Shown here: positions 7,238 to 16,059 of the stretch, one piece after another | How positions within the stretch are numbered: position 1 is the stretch's first letter | Layout: every line of letters starts with the position of its first letter | Assembly: GCA_905479765.1 (NCBI GenBank) | Contig: CAJQNW010000221.1 | Span: 1-37,959, forward strand | Direction: 5' to 3' | DNA length: 37,959 bases | Source: an uncultured Tepidamorphus sp. | Lineage (GTDB): Bacteria; Pseudomonadota; Alphaproteobacteria; Rhizobiales; Tepidamorphaceae | Program-made: the position numbers and the translations under genes | Notes under the pieces: generated by a model | Databases searched by the model: none | What the model was told of the DNA's origin: nothing | What the model saw: the letters and a program-made list of their open reading frames with translations, nothing else

Positions 7238-8793
7238 CGGTAGACCCAGACCTCGGAGATCCGCTGGTCGTCGCGCAGGAGCGCGCAGCGCAGGTCGACA
7301 CCGCCGGGATCGCCCGGCTCGAAGCCGAAGGCGACGCGGCGGCCGCCGGTTTCGGGATTGAACTGGATCGTGCCGGGAAAGACCTGGCCCGCGGATGCGG
7401 TGATGTCGGGCACCACGACCTCCTCGGGGCCAAGGCTGTCGAGCGGCCCGCCGGCGAAATCGATGACAATAAGCCGGTCGTCGGGCGGCTTGCTCGAGCC
7501 GTCGGCGGGCACCCGGCCGTTCATCGTGGAGACGACACGGGCAAGCCCCTGATCGGCCGGAACCTCGTTGCACCAGCTGAGGCGGTAGGTGATCTGCTGG
7601 TCCTCGCCGGCCTTTAGCGGCTCGGCCGGGCGCCAGAAGGCGACGACGTTGTCGTGGATTTCCGAATTGGTCGGGATCTCGACCAGGATCACCGAACCCG
7701 TGCCCCAGTCGCCGATCGGTTCCACCCAGAGGCTGGGGCGGCGCTCGTAGCGGGCTTCCAGATCCTGATAGGCGGGAAAGTCGCGGTCGCGCTGCATCAG
7801 GCCGAAGCCTTGCGGGTGCTCGTCGAGGAAGGCGGAGATCTGCAGCGTCTCGGGGTTCACAAGCGGCCGCCACAGCCATTCGCCGTGACCGTTCCAGATC
7901 AGCAGGCCGTCGGAATCGTGCACGGCGGGCCGGAAGTCGTCGATGCCGGCGCGATCCTGAGGCGAGAAATAAAACATCGACGTGAGCGGGGCGAGACCGA
8001 TCTTCTCGATATCGACGCGCGGATACAGCGTCACCTCGACATCGATCACGGTGTCGGCGCCGGGGCGGATGGTAAAGCGGTAGGCGCCGGTCGTGCTGGG
8101 GCTGTCGAGCAGGGCGTGGACGACGAGCGAATTCGTGCCGGGACGCGGTTTCTCGATCCAGAACTCGCGGAAGGCGGGAAACTCCTCGCCATCGGGCTCG
8201 GCTGTATCGATCGCCAGGCCGCGCGCCGACAGGCCGTAGGTCTGGCCCTTGCCGATGGCGCGGAAATAGCTGGCGCCCTGGAACACGGCGAACTCGTCGA
8301 AATAGTCCGGCCCGTTGAACGGCCCGTGCAGGCGGAAACCGGAAAAGCCGACGTCTTCGACCGGGATCGGCTGCGGCACCAGCGGGCCGTAGTTGAACAG
8401 GTCGGGCGAAAAGACCACGTGGCGGCTGGCGCCTTCCGACACCAGGTTGATGGCCACCGGCTCGGCGTAGACATGGCCGAGATGGAACAGCTGCAGTTCG
8501 ACCGGCAGGTTCTCCGCCTTCCAGATCGCGGCGTCCGGGCGATAGCGGATATCGCGGTACTGGTCGTAGCTCAGATTGCGGATGGCGTCGGGCACCGTCG
8601 TCGCGGGCGCCGCATAGGGCCTGGAGGCGAGGTCGCGCGCCCGCGCCCGGACGGCTGCCGGCGTGAAGGGTTGCGGATCGCCGACGCGCAGCAACGATCC
8701 TTCCGTCGCCGCGTTTGCCGTCAGAGGCCAAAGCCGTTCAGCAGCCGCGGCCGCCATCCCCAAAACCACAAGACCCCGACGGGTCAACGCCAT
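7225..8793 (-). CDS. opgG: Periplasmic glucan biosynthesis protein (OpgG/OpgD family)
   Basis: A 522-residue exported protein of the MdoG family, needed together with OpgH to make branched periplasmic glucans. The N-terminus MALTRRGLVVLGMAAAAA has a paired arginine followed by a hydrophobic run, which suggests Tat export; cleavage could follow ANA near residue 28. Family features are the long beta-rich catalytic part with QLFHLGHVYAEPVAIN, the segment YRFTIRPG and the C-terminal YRWSE. E. coli OpgD has a Tat signal while OpgG has a Sec signal, so this might be closer to OpgD by export route. It is the first gene of the operon; opgH overlaps its end. Confidence 0.92.
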   Translation of the reverse strand: MALTRRGLVVLGMAAAAAERLWPLTANAATEGSLLRVGDPQPFTPAAVRARARDLASRPYAAPATTVPDAIRNLSYDQYRDIRYRPDAAIWKAENLPVELQLFHLGHVYAEPVAINLVSEGASRHVVFSPDLFNYGPLVPQPIPVEDVGFSGFRLHGPFNGPDYFDEFAVFQGASYFRAIGKGQTYGLSARGLAIDTAEPDGEEFPAFREFWIEKPRPGTNSLVVHALLDSPSTTGAYRFTIRPGADTVIDVEVTLYPRVDIEKIGLAPLTSMFYFSPQDRAGIDDFRPAVHDSDGLLIWNGHGEWLWRPLVNPETLQISAFLDEHPQGFGLMQRDRDFPAYQDLEARYERRPSLWVEPIGDWGTGSVILVEIPTNSEIHDNVVAFWRPAEPLKAGEDQQITYRLSWCNEVPADQGLARVVSTMNGRVPADGSSKPPDDRLIVIDFAGGPLDSLGPEEVVVPDITASAGQVFPGTIQFNPETGGRRVAFGFEPGDPGGVDLRCALLRDDQRISEVWVYRWSE

Positions 8794-9043
8794 CTACCAC
8801 ACTCCGTCTGCCGCCCCGGCGGGGCGCACTACAACTGTATAATTCGGGAAAGGACCACCGGTTCCCGGCATGGCAGACATATACGCATCCGCACAGCCCT
8901 CCGCTATACGAATGTTGCGCCGCAAAAAAGGCGGTCGACCCCCGTCGAACGACAAAGATTCCGGCTGCTCGGGACTATTTTGTGGCAGACGTGACCGATT
9001 TCCGCCTTATTGCGAAAAAAGTGCCTGCCCAAAAGATCCTCGC
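8794..9043. other. Intergenic region upstream of opgG
   Basis: These 250 bases should hold the opgGH promoter (minus strand) and the end of the exporter operon transcript. The stretch is less GC-rich than the genes, with A-runs near 8924 and 9015. I see an AATTATAC-like string on the minus strand near 8835-8842 that might be part of a -10 region, but no good -35 partner. No small gene is convincing here. Confidence 0.4.
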
Positions 9044-10264
9044 CTACAGATCCTCGGTGTCGCGCGCGGCGATCTTCACGCCCTCCGCGATCCGGTCGCT
9101 TGGATGCAGCACCACCCGGTCGCCCTCCGCAAGCCCGTCCATCACGGCGGCGTGGCGGGTGTTTCGCGCGCCCAGCACAACGGTCCTGAGGCGGGCGCGA
9201 TTGTCGGCGTCGACGACGAAGACGGCCCAAGTGGATCCACGGCGAAACAGCGCGCCGAGCGGCACCAGAAGCGCGTCGACGCGATCGACCACCACATGCA
9301 CGACGACGCGGTAGCCGTGACCGAGCCCGTCCCAGGCCTCGGGCGGATCGACCAGGTCGAACACCGCCTTGACCCGCTGCTCCTCGATGCCGAGCGCGGA
9401 AATCTTGGTGAAGCCGGCCATCTCGATGCGGTGCACCCTGGCGGTCAGCACGTCGCCGCCCCAGCCGTCGATGCGCGCCATGGCGTCGCGCGGCACCCGC
9501 ACCGCGTCGGACGACAGCAGGTCGACGACGATCTCCAGGTTGTCGGGATCGCCGATCTCGATCAGCGGCGTGCCGGCGGCGACGACCTGCTCGCTTTCGG
9601 TGACGAGCTCGAGCACCTCGCCGTCGACCGGCGCGTGAACCTCGACGCAGCAGCTGTCGCCGCCGGCGACCTCCTCGAGCGCCTCCGGCCCGATCAGCCG
9701 CGCCCTGGCGCTTTCCAGCTCGCGCTTGCGCACCTCCAGCGTGGCGTTGGCGCTGGCGAGCCGCGCCCCGGCGGTATCGACTTCCAGCTTGGCCTGCTGG
9801 TGGGCGCGCTCGGAGATGATCTTGCGGCGCATCAGCTCATCGGCCCGGCCAAGTTCGCTGGTGGCGAAATCCAGCTGCGACCGGGCCTCGGTGACCTGGG
9901 CCTCGCCGAGATGGACGGCGGCCTCGGCGGCGGACACCGCGGCCTCGGCCTCGCGGCGCGAGCGGGCATCGAGGAAGGCCGGCGCGGTCGGCTGGATGAT
10001 CGCGACGAGGGTTTCATCGGCGGTGACGACATCACCGACCTCGCGCGGCGAGCGCCGCACCTTGCCGGCGATCGGTGCGGAGACGGCATAGATGTCGCGA
10101 ATCCGGGTCATGCCCTCCTCGTCGACGGTGACTTCCAAGGTGCCGGGTTCGATTACCGCGATATCGGCGGGGATGGGCTGCGGCCAGAACGCCCATGCGA
10201 TCGCCCCCGCCGCGCCGGCGGCAACGGCGGTCAAGACAATCGGTCGAACCCATTTGGCAGCCAT
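9044..10264 (-). CDS. HlyD/MacA-type efflux periplasmic adaptor subunit
   Basis: A 406-residue membrane-fusion protein. One N-terminal membrane helix (about 7-27) anchors it, and the rest is periplasmic. After a lipoyl-like half (VSAPIAGKVRRSPREVGDVV) comes a long helical hairpin rich in Ala, Glu and Arg (about 100-195). The second lipoyl half follows (VHAPVDGEVLELVTES), then the beta-barrel domain. Such adaptors couple an inner-membrane exporter to the periplasm or outer membrane. It follows the FtsX-type permease by 10 bases and shares its operon with a LolD/MacB-type ATPase. The split of MacB into separate ATPase and permease chains is common in this group. The substrate is unknown; a lipid, peptide or drug is possible. 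Confidence 0.9.
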   Translation of the reverse strand: MAAKWVRPIVLTAVAAGAAGAIAWAFWPQPIPADIAVIEPGTLEVTVDEEGMTRIRDIYAVSAPIAGKVRRSPREVGDVVTADETLVAIIQPTAPAFLDARSRREAEAAVSAAEAAVHLGEAQVTEARSQLDFATSELGRADELMRRKIISERAHQQAKLEVDTAGARLASANATLEVRKRELESARARLIGPEALEEVAGGDSCCVEVHAPVDGEVLELVTESEQVVAAGTPLIEIGDPDNLEIVVDLLSSDAVRVPRDAMARIDGWGGDVLTARVHRIEMAGFTKISALGIEEQRVKAVFDLVDPPEAWDGLGHGYRVVVHVVVDRVDALLVPLGALFRRGSTWAVFVVDADNRARLRTVVLGARNTRHAAVMDGLAEGDRVVLHPSDRIAEGVKIAARDTEDL

Positions 10265-10274
10265 AATGTACCCC

Positions 10275-12632
10275 TTATTCGCGCGTCTTGAGGACTTCGA
10301 TGAGGTCGAGCCTGTCGATCCGCCGCCGGACGATCAGAGCGGAGATCGCCGCGGCGCCGAGCACCACGAGGCTCGACACGGCATAGGTCTGCCGGTCGAT
10401 CACCAGCGGCACCCGGTAGAGTTCGCTTTGCAGGCCCTGCACCGTGACCCAGGCGACGCCGTAGCCGATAGCCCAGCCGAGCGGCAGCGAAGCGAGCGTC
10501 AACACCGCAAGCTCGCCGAGCAGGATCCACGAGACCTCGCCCCGGGTGAAGCCGAGTACCCTCAGGCTTGCCAGCTCGCGCCCGCGTTCGGACAGCTGGA
10601 TACGGGCGGAGTTGTAGACGACCCCGAAGGCAATCACCATGGCGAGCCCCGCGTAGACGGAGATCATGACGGATATGTTTTCGGCAAGCGTTTGCCGGAA
10701 CTTCTCCAGCGACTTCTTCTGCAGCGCGATCGAACCGACCATCGGCATGTCCTTGACCTCGGCGAACAGCGCGTCGGCCTCGGCCTCGTCGATCGCCAGA
10801 TGGACGCCGGTGACCATCGGGCCCTCGCGCATCAGCCGGTTCACGGCCTCGATATCCATGAAGGACAACAGCCCGAGATAGCCCTGGATGATCGCGGTGA
10901 CCGGCATTTCGACGATCCGCTTGCGGCCCTGCAGCGTCTCGATCTCGACGATATCGCCGACCCGCACGCCGAGGATCTCGGCCAGCGCATCGGAGGGCGC
11001 GAAGCCGGTCTCCGGCAGCGTCACCGGCCGGAAGTCGGTATCGAGGACGCGGCTCAGATCGGTTCCCGCCGGCTTGCCGATGACCGGCACGCGCCGCTCG
11101 ACATGGCCGTAGCGAACCTTGACGGCGACGGTGCGCACCGGCTCGGCGGCAAGCACGCCCGGCAGCCGCTCGACGTCGCTGATCACGCCGACGGGGCGTT
11201 CCTGGGTGAACTCCAGGGTGGCGTCCTGCCGGTCGGCCTGGAAGTAGGTGAAGTCGATCATGAACTCGATGGAATCGAAGGAAAACAGCGAGGCGAGCAG
11301 CACCGCCACCGACAGCGAGATGCCGAACACCGTCAGGCCGGCGCGCACCGGCCAGCGCAGGATGTGGCGGGCGATCATGATGTTGGTCTGCGAGATATGG
11401 CGCAGCCAGCCGTTGGTGAGGAACCGCCGGTAACGCGGCGGCGCGGGCGCGTGCATGGCGACCGCCGGCGGCAGACGGACCACCGACCAGACGGCTCGGG
11501 CGCCGCCAAGGGCCGCCGCGCCGACGGTAATGAAGACGGCGATGCCGTAAATGTCGGCGCCCCACAGGAACACTAGGAAGGGGAAGTGGTAGAAATCGCC
11601 GTAAAGCCGCGTAAGGCCGAAACCGAGCCAGGTGCCGGCGATGCCGCCGATGACGACGCCGACGAGGGCGATCGCGGCGACGAACTTCATGTAATGCATG
11701 CCGATCGTCAAAGAGCGATAGCCGAGCGCCTTCATCAGGCCGATCTGCTCGCGCTCCAGCGCCACCAGCCGGCTCAGGATCATGTTGATCAGGAAGGCGG
11801 CGACGAACAGGAAGATCGGCGGCAGGATGCGCGCCATCGCCTCGAGCTGTTTCAGCTCGGCATCGAGGAAGGCATGACTCTGCTGGTCCTTGCGGCCATA
11901 GGCGCCGCGCCCGCCATAACGCGCCAGCAGGACATCGACCCGCTCGATGACGTCGTCCAGCGAGGCGCCGCGCATCAGCTTGACCGAGACCTGCGAGAAG
12001 GCGCCGTCGAGATCGTAGGCGGCTTCTATCGCCTTGCGCGACAGCCAGCCGATCGCGAAGCGGGAATCGTCGGGCATCAGGTCCCAGGGGCCGAGCGCAT
12101 AGATGTATTCCGGCGACAGGGCGATGCCGACGATGACCAGCTTGCGTTTCCGCCCGTCGATGATCGCATGGAAGGTATCGCCGGGACCGAAGCCGTGCGC
12201 CTTGGCGAAGGCCTCGTTGACGACGATCTCGTCGGAATGGGCGGGATCGGGCGTGCGGCCCTGGCGCAGGTAGATCCGGTTGAGGACCTGATCGCCGATT
12301 TCCGGCATCGAGACCAGCGCGGCGGTGGCCGGAACCGAGAAGCCCTCGATGTCGAGGATGGCGGTCTCGACGATCCGCGTCTCGACCGCGGCGACGCCGG
12401 GGATTTTCGCGATCTCGTCGGCCAGCCACTCCGGCGCGCGGGTGGCCGTGGCGAAGATATCGGCGAACCGGTAGCGCTCGTAATAGGTCTCGCGGGTCTC
12501 GTCGAGCGAGCGGTAGGCGCCGACGGCAAGCACCAGCGTGGCGACGCCGGCGGCCATCACCATGGCGATGGCGATCACCTGGGTCTTGAGCCGCCAGAGG
12601 TCGCGCAGGAGCTTGCGGTCGAGGGAGAGCAT
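10275..12632 (-). CDS. ABC transporter permease with two FtsX domains
   Basis: A 785-residue inner-membrane protein. An N-terminal helix (about 13-36) is followed by a large periplasmic MacB-core-like region, then a three-helix FtsX block near 270-390. A second helix near 420-440 leads into another periplasmic region, and a C-terminal FtsX block covers about 655-770. This is the duplicated layout of the LolC/E-like and YbbP-like permeases. Such proteins work by mechanotransmission and do not carry solutes through a channel. The adaptor gene follows by 10 bases. The partner ATPase gene is 187 bases upstream, separated by a pair of palindromic repeats. An envelope lipid, lipoprotein or toxic-compound role is plausible but not shown. 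Confidence 0.9.
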   Translation of the reverse strand: MLSLDRKLLRDLWRLKTQVIAIAMVMAAGVATLVLAVGAYRSLDETRETYYERYRFADIFATATRAPEWLADEIAKIPGVAAVETRIVETAILDIEGFSVPATAALVSMPEIGDQVLNRIYLRQGRTPDPAHSDEIVVNEAFAKAHGFGPGDTFHAIIDGRKRKLVIVGIALSPEYIYALGPWDLMPDDSRFAIGWLSRKAIEAAYDLDGAFSQVSVKLMRGASLDDVIERVDVLLARYGGRGAYGRKDQQSHAFLDAELKQLEAMARILPPIFLFVAAFLINMILSRLVALEREQIGLMKALGYRSLTIGMHYMKFVAAIALVGVVIGGIAGTWLGFGLTRLYGDFYHFPFLVFLWGADIYGIAVFITVGAAALGGARAVWSVVRLPPAVAMHAPAPPRYRRFLTNGWLRHISQTNIMIARHILRWPVRAGLTVFGISLSVAVLLASLFSFDSIEFMIDFTYFQADRQDATLEFTQERPVGVISDVERLPGVLAAEPVRTVAVKVRYGHVERRVPVIGKPAGTDLSRVLDTDFRPVTLPETGFAPSDALAEILGVRVGDIVEIETLQGRKRIVEMPVTAIIQGYLGLLSFMDIEAVNRLMREGPMVTGVHLAIDEAEADALFAEVKDMPMVGSIALQKKSLEKFRQTLAENISVMISVYAGLAMVIAFGVVYNSARIQLSERGRELASLRVLGFTRGEVSWILLGELAVLTLASLPLGWAIGYGVAWVTVQGLQSELYRVPLVIDRQTYAVSSLVVLGAAAISALIVRRRIDRLDLIEVLKTRE

Positions 12633-12686
12633 TCTTTGTCTCAGGGCCTTTCTCTGTTTCGGTCAGACACGCCGATCTCCAGCCTC

Positions 12687-12712
12687 CCGCTCATTCCCGC
12701 GAAAGCGGGAAT
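12687..12712 (-). repeat. Palindromic GC repeat, family A, copy 3
   Basis: The stem ATTCCCGC / GCGGGAAT with loop GAAA is at 12693-12712, preceded by CCGCTC. It is in the same orientation as copy 2 and lies between the ATPase and permease genes of one operon. Confidence 0.8.
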
Positions 12713-12746
12713 CGCGTGCAGCGGCTCTCTGCCCTATGGCTATCCG

Positions 12747-12772
12747 ATCCCCGCTTTCGCGGGGATGAGCGG
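12747..12772 (+). repeat. Palindromic GC repeat, family A, copy 4
   Basis: The stem ATCCCCGC / GCGGGGAT with loop TTTC is at 12747-12766, followed by GAGCGG. It forms an inverted pair with copy 3. Compensating base changes keep the stem paired, which suggests that the structure itself is maintained. Confidence 0.8.
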
Positions 12773-12819
12773 GGAACGGAAACGGAACCGGTGTGCCGCA
12801 GGAATACCTCATGCTCCAG

Positions 12820-13527
12820 CTACCAGGTGATCTCGGACGCGGGCCGGCGTGTCTCGTTGACGTCGATGCGGGCGACCTTGCCGTCGGCGAAATGGACCAC
12901 CCGGTGGGCAATGTCGCCGATTGCCACGTTGTGGGTGATGACTGCGGTGGTGGTGCCCAGATCGGCGTTCACCGCCACCAGCGCCTCGAGCACGCGCACG
13001 CCGGTCTTGGAATCGAGCGCGCCGGTCGGCTCGTCGCAGAACAGCACCTCGGGGCGCTTGGCGATGGCCCGGGCAATGGCCACGCGCTGCTGCTCGCCGC
13101 CGGACAACTGGGCGGGAAAATGATCGAGCCGGTCGCTTAAGCCCACCATCTCCAGCGCCTCCTCCGGCCGCATCGGATTGACGGCGATCTCGGTGACCAG
13201 CGCGACGTTCTCGCGCGCGGTCAGACTGGGGACGAGATTGTAGAACTGGAAGACGAAGCCGACATTCTCGCGGCGATAGAGCGTCAGCGCCCGTTCATCG
13301 AAGGTTGTGAGCTCGGTGCCGCGGAAGGTCACGCTGCCGGCGGTGGCGTGATCGAGGCCGCCGAGAATGTTCAAAAGCGTCGACTTGCCGCTGCCCGAGG
13401 GGCCGAGCAGCACCAGGAACTCGCCCTCGCGGATATCCAGGTCGACGCCCCGCAGGGCATGCACCTCGACCTCTCCGGTACGGTAGACCTTGGTCAGATC
13501 GTCAACGCTGAAGACGGGCTCGGCCAC
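12820..13527 (-). CDS. LolD/MacB-type ABC transporter ATP-binding protein
   Basis: A 235-residue ATPase of the lipoprotein-exporter/MacB class. Walker A is at residues 42-50 (GPSGSGKST). The signature is [14 protein letters not shown], and Walker B with D-loop is [16 protein letters not shown]; the CDEPTGALD form is typical of this class. The start is a GTG at 13527-13525 with an AAGGA ribosome site about 6 bases before it; no better ATG is in frame. It is the first gene of the minus-strand operon and powers the FtsX-type permease downstream. The 187-base gap to that gene, holding two palindromic repeats, is unusually long for the operon and could set different amounts of the two proteins. 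Confidence 0.93.
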   Translation of the reverse strand: MAEPVFSVDDLTKVYRTGEVEVHALRGVDLDIREGEFLVLLGPSGSGKSTLLNILGGLDHATAGSVTFRGTELTTFDERALTLYRRENVGFVFQFYNLVPSLTARENVALVTEIAVNPMRPEEALEMVGLSDRLDHFPAQLSGGEQQRVAIARAIAKRPEVLFCDEPTGALDSKTGVRVLEALVAVNADLGTTTAVITHNVAIGDIAHRVVHFADGKVARIDVNETRRPASEITW

Positions 13528-13697
13528 GGATGTCCTTCCTGGTGCGGTGCCCCTGTACGGCGGTTTTAAGCCCGCAGTACAGATAGACCTTGCGAGCGGG
13601 GTCCGGGTTGACCGGTATCAACCGGCACCGGCATCTTAACCTGACTCGCGGCCGATTTTCGCCGGGCAGGCAATGCCGCCGGTTCGATCCCGGGTGT

Positions 13698-13736
13698 TTG
13701 CCTGGCTTGATTGCCTGGCTCGATTGCATGGGGGGA
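13698..13736 (+). repeat. Imperfect 13-base tandem repeat
   Basis: The unit TTGCCTGGCTTGA (13698-13710) is followed by TTGCCTGGCTCGA (13711-13723) and then a degraded third copy beginning TTGCATGG (13724-13736). It lies about 50 bases before the epimerase gene, probably in its promoter or leader. Confidence 0.6.
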
Positions 13737-13784
13737 GCGTGGCGGCTACAAGTCGGCGCGACCAATCAACGACCAAGAACAGCC

Positions 13785-14699
13785 ATGTCAAACCGCATCC
13801 TCGTCACCGGCGCCAACGGCTTCATCGGCCGCCACGCTCTCGGGCCCCTTGTCGCCAGCGGCGCCGAGGTGCACGGCGCCGTCCGCAGCCTGCCGCGCAA
13901 GGCCGGCAAGGACGTGACCTGGCACCAGCTCGACCTGCTCGACCCCGAAGCCCGGGCGCGGCTGATCGAAGAGGTGCAGCCCGATACGATCGTGCATTTC
14001 GCCTGGAACGTGGAGCACGGCACGTTCTGGACGACGCCGGAGAACCTCGACTGGGTGGGCGCGAGCCTCGACCTTTTGCGCCGCGCCACGGAAACGGGCC
14101 TCACGCGCTTCGTCGGGCTTGGCACCTGTTTCGAATACGCCCCGCAGGACACCGCCGATTGCGACGAGATGGCAACGGCAATCGAGCCGTTCAAGGTCTA
14201 CGGCGCCGCCAAGGACGCGACACGGCGGGTTGTCGCGGAATTCGCCCGCCAGAACAGCCTGTCGTGGGCGTGGGGACGGTTTTTCCTGCTCTACGGCCCC
14301 GGCGAGACGCCGACGCGGCTGGTGCCGCAGGTCGCGCAGCGGCTGATCGCCGGCGATCCCGCACCGATCGGCACTTTGGAGCGGCCGCGCGACTTCATGG
14401 ACTCGCGCGACGCGGGCGCTGCCACCGCGGCGCTGGCGCTGTCGAACGTGAACGGGCCGGTCAATATCGCCTCAGGCGAGGCGAGTTCGGTGCGCGGCGT
14501 CGCCGAGATGATGGCCCGCATCGCCGGACGGCCCGAACTCGTCAAGGTCGGCGCCTTCCCCGACCGCGACGAGCCGGAGCGGATCGTCGCCAGGGTGGAC
14601 CGGCTCACCAAGGAGGTCGGCTTCACGGATATCCGGCCGCTGGAGCAGGGGCTTGCCGAAGTGCTCGACTGGTGGCGCGCCAGGCTTTCGGCCGGGTGA
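13785..14699 (+). CDS. NAD-dependent epimerase/dehydratase (extended SDR)
   Basis: A 304-residue nucleotide-sugar type short-chain dehydrogenase. The dinucleotide-binding motif ILVTGANGFIGRHA is at residues 5-18, and the catalytic Tyr139-Lys143 pair sits in VYGAAKDA. The substrate-side region includes FFLLYGPGETPTRLVPQVAQRL. I chose the ATG at 13785; the frame is open further upstream but that part does not look like a protein of this family. Likely products are UDP- or dTDP-sugar epimers or reduced 4-keto sugars used by the glycosyltransferase that follows on the same strand. The 196-base gap to that gene holds a palindromic repeat pair. Confidence 0.88.
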   Translation: MSNRILVTGANGFIGRHALGPLVASGAEVHGAVRSLPRKAGKDVTWHQLDLLDPEARARLIEEVQPDTIVHFAWNVEHGTFWTTPENLDWVGASLDLLRRATETGLTRFVGLGTCFEYAPQDTADCDEMATAIEPFKVYGAAKDATRRVVAEFARQNSLSWAWGRFFLLYGPGETPTRLVPQVAQRLIAGDPAPIGTLERPRDFMDSRDAGAATAALALSNVNGPVNIASGEASSVRGVAEMMARIAGRPELVKVGAFPDRDEPERIVARVDRLTKEVGFTDIRPLEQGLAEVLDWWRARLSAG

Positions 14700-14723
14700 G
14701 GGTGGGTATGGCAAAACTCTTTC

Positions 14724-14749
14724 CCGCTCGTCCCCGCGAAAGCGGGGAC
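14724..14749 (-). repeat. Palindromic GC repeat, family A, copy 5
   Basis: CCGCTC followed by the stem GTCCCCGC / GCGGGGAC with loop GAAA (14730-14749). It differs from copies 1-3 by paired changes on both sides of the stem. Confidence 0.8.
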
Positions 14750-14782
14750 CGGATTGCGACAGGGTCGAGCCAGCGGCGCGCG

Positions 14783-14808
14783 ATTCCCGCTTTCGCGGGA
14801 ATGAGCGG
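14783..14808 (+). repeat. Palindromic GC repeat, family A, copy 6
   Basis: The stem ATTCCCGC / GCGGGAAT with loop TTTC (14783-14802), then GAGCGG. It is the inverted partner of copy 5, again between two same-strand genes. Confidence 0.8.
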
Positions 14809-14895
14809 ATTATCATTTTGCGCTCAAGACGGTTCCTCCGCGCATCGCCTTGCCGGTCCGGTTTCGTTCCTGCCGCCAAAGCCCGCGTGATCGCG

Positions 14896-15993
14896 ATGCG
14901 CCTTGCCGTCGTCCTGCCCCGCAACATGCACTACGCGCCGGACCGGGCGACCTCGATCGATCTGTGCGCGCGCGACTTCGTGCTGCACTCGCGCTTCCAC
15001 GACGGCATCTCGGTGATCGGCAGGACGGTGAAATGGCCGTATTCCGACGTCCCCTTCATTGGCGTCGAGAACATCAACGACTCGTTCGGGCCGTTGAGCT
15101 TCACGCGGATGCGCTCCGCCATCGAGAGTGTGCAGCCGGACCTCATCCTGGTGCACCAGTATCCGCCGGCGGCCGCGCGGATCGCGGCGGGGTTTCCGGC
15201 GATCCCGGTCATCCTGCAGCGGCACAATCTGCAGCCCAAGCGCCGGCTCGTCCACCGGCTGTGGCGCGACCGGTTCTACCGCAGGCTCGCCGGCGTCATC
15301 TTCGTCTCGGAGGCGGCGCGGGCCAGCTATACCGGCCGCGCGCCGTCGGCCGTCGTCTACAACGGCATCGACACGCGTACCTTCACGCCGGCCGAAACCA
15401 AGGACCCGTTCGTCCTGTTCGCCGGGCGCGCCGTGCCGGAAAAGGGCGTCGAGCCCTTCGCCGAGGCCGTCGCCGCGGCGCTTCGCGACAGGCCGGGCTG
15501 GCGCGCCGTGCTCGCCTTGGGCGGCGGCAAGGCGGCGGAAGCAACCGTCGCGCAGGTGCGCGAGCATCTGGCGCCGCTGGGCAAACGCGCCTACCTCTTC
15601 GCCGACCTGCCGCACGAGGAGGTCATGAATCTGTTCGCCCGCGCCGCGATCTGCGTGGTGCCGAGCGTCTGGGCGGAGCCGTTCGGGCGCACCGCGCTGG
15701 AAGCGATGACCTGCGGGGCCGCGGTGATCACCTCGGGGCGCGGCGGACTTGCCGAGGTGGTCGGCGACACCGCGATCGTCACCAAAACGGTGGAGCCGGC
15801 AGATTTCGCCAGGGCGATCAACGGACTGATCGACAATAGCGACCTGCGCCGGCGCCTGCAGGCGGCAGGCCGTGAGCGGGCCCGGGCCTTCTTCGACATC
15901 CGCACCGTCACAGGCGGCTTCGACGATCTGCTGGCCAATGTCGGCCGCGCCAACTGGGCCGACCGCGTCCCCGGCGCCATACGGGTGCCATGA
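14896..15993 (+). CDS. Glycosyltransferase family 4
   Basis: A 365-residue GT-B glycosyltransferase acting at the cytoplasmic side. The first domain carries the acceptor side (PDLILVHQYPP, LQRHNLQPKRR). The second starts after VVYNGIDTRTFTP and includes FVLFAGRAVPEKGVEPF. The donor-binding Glu-x7-Glu motif is in AEPFGRTALEAM. It probably transfers a sugar to a polysaccharide, lipid or protein glycan; donor and acceptor are unknown. I chose the ATG at 14896 (MRLAVVLPRN); a GTG 9 bases earlier is an alternative. Its stop overlaps a 22-codon ORF that leads to the next gene. The upstream epimerase may supply its donor sugar. Confidence 0.88.
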   Translation: MRLAVVLPRNMHYAPDRATSIDLCARDFVLHSRFHDGISVIGRTVKWPYSDVPFIGVENINDSFGPLSFTRMRSAIESVQPDLILVHQYPPAAARIAAGFPAIPVILQRHNLQPKRRLVHRLWRDRFYRRLAGVIFVSEAARASYTGRAPSAVVYNGIDTRTFTPAETKDPFVLFAGRAVPEKGVEPFAEAVAAALRDRPGWRAVLALGGGKAAEATVAQVREHLAPLGKRAYLFADLPHEEVMNLFARAAICVVPSVWAEPFGRTALEAMTCGAAVITSGRGGLAEVVGDTAIVTKTVEPADFARAINGLIDNSDLRRRLQAAGRERARAFFDIRTVTGGFDDLLANVGRANWADRVPGAIRVP

Positions 15994-16058
15994 CCTGTGC
16001 CGCGTTCCGCGCCGCGCTGCGCGTCACCGAGCCGCCGGCCGGCGTGTCCGGGGCGTGA
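15990..16058 (+). CDS. Possible coupling micro-ORF, 22 aa
   Basis: ATG at 15990 overlaps the glycosyltransferase stop as ATGA, and the frame ends at TGA 16056-16058, one base before the ATG of the acetyltransferase. The peptide (starting MTCAAFRAALRVTEPP) has no recognised family. It may serve only to carry ribosomes from one gene to the next, or be chance in GC-rich DNA. Confidence 0.25.
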   Translation: MTCAAFRAALRVTEPPAGVSGA

Positions 16059-16059
16059 G

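Noticed and set aside
7238-8731. Upstream extension of the opgH frame over opgG
   Set aside because: It is stop-free only because of GC bias; the translated part is Arg/Pro-rich and opgG covers it in another frame.
13630-13705. A T-arm-like string (GGTTCGATCCCGGG) suggesting a tRNA
   Set aside because: Only a 4-base T-stem forms, and no matching acceptor strand, anticodon arm or D arm is present at the right distances.
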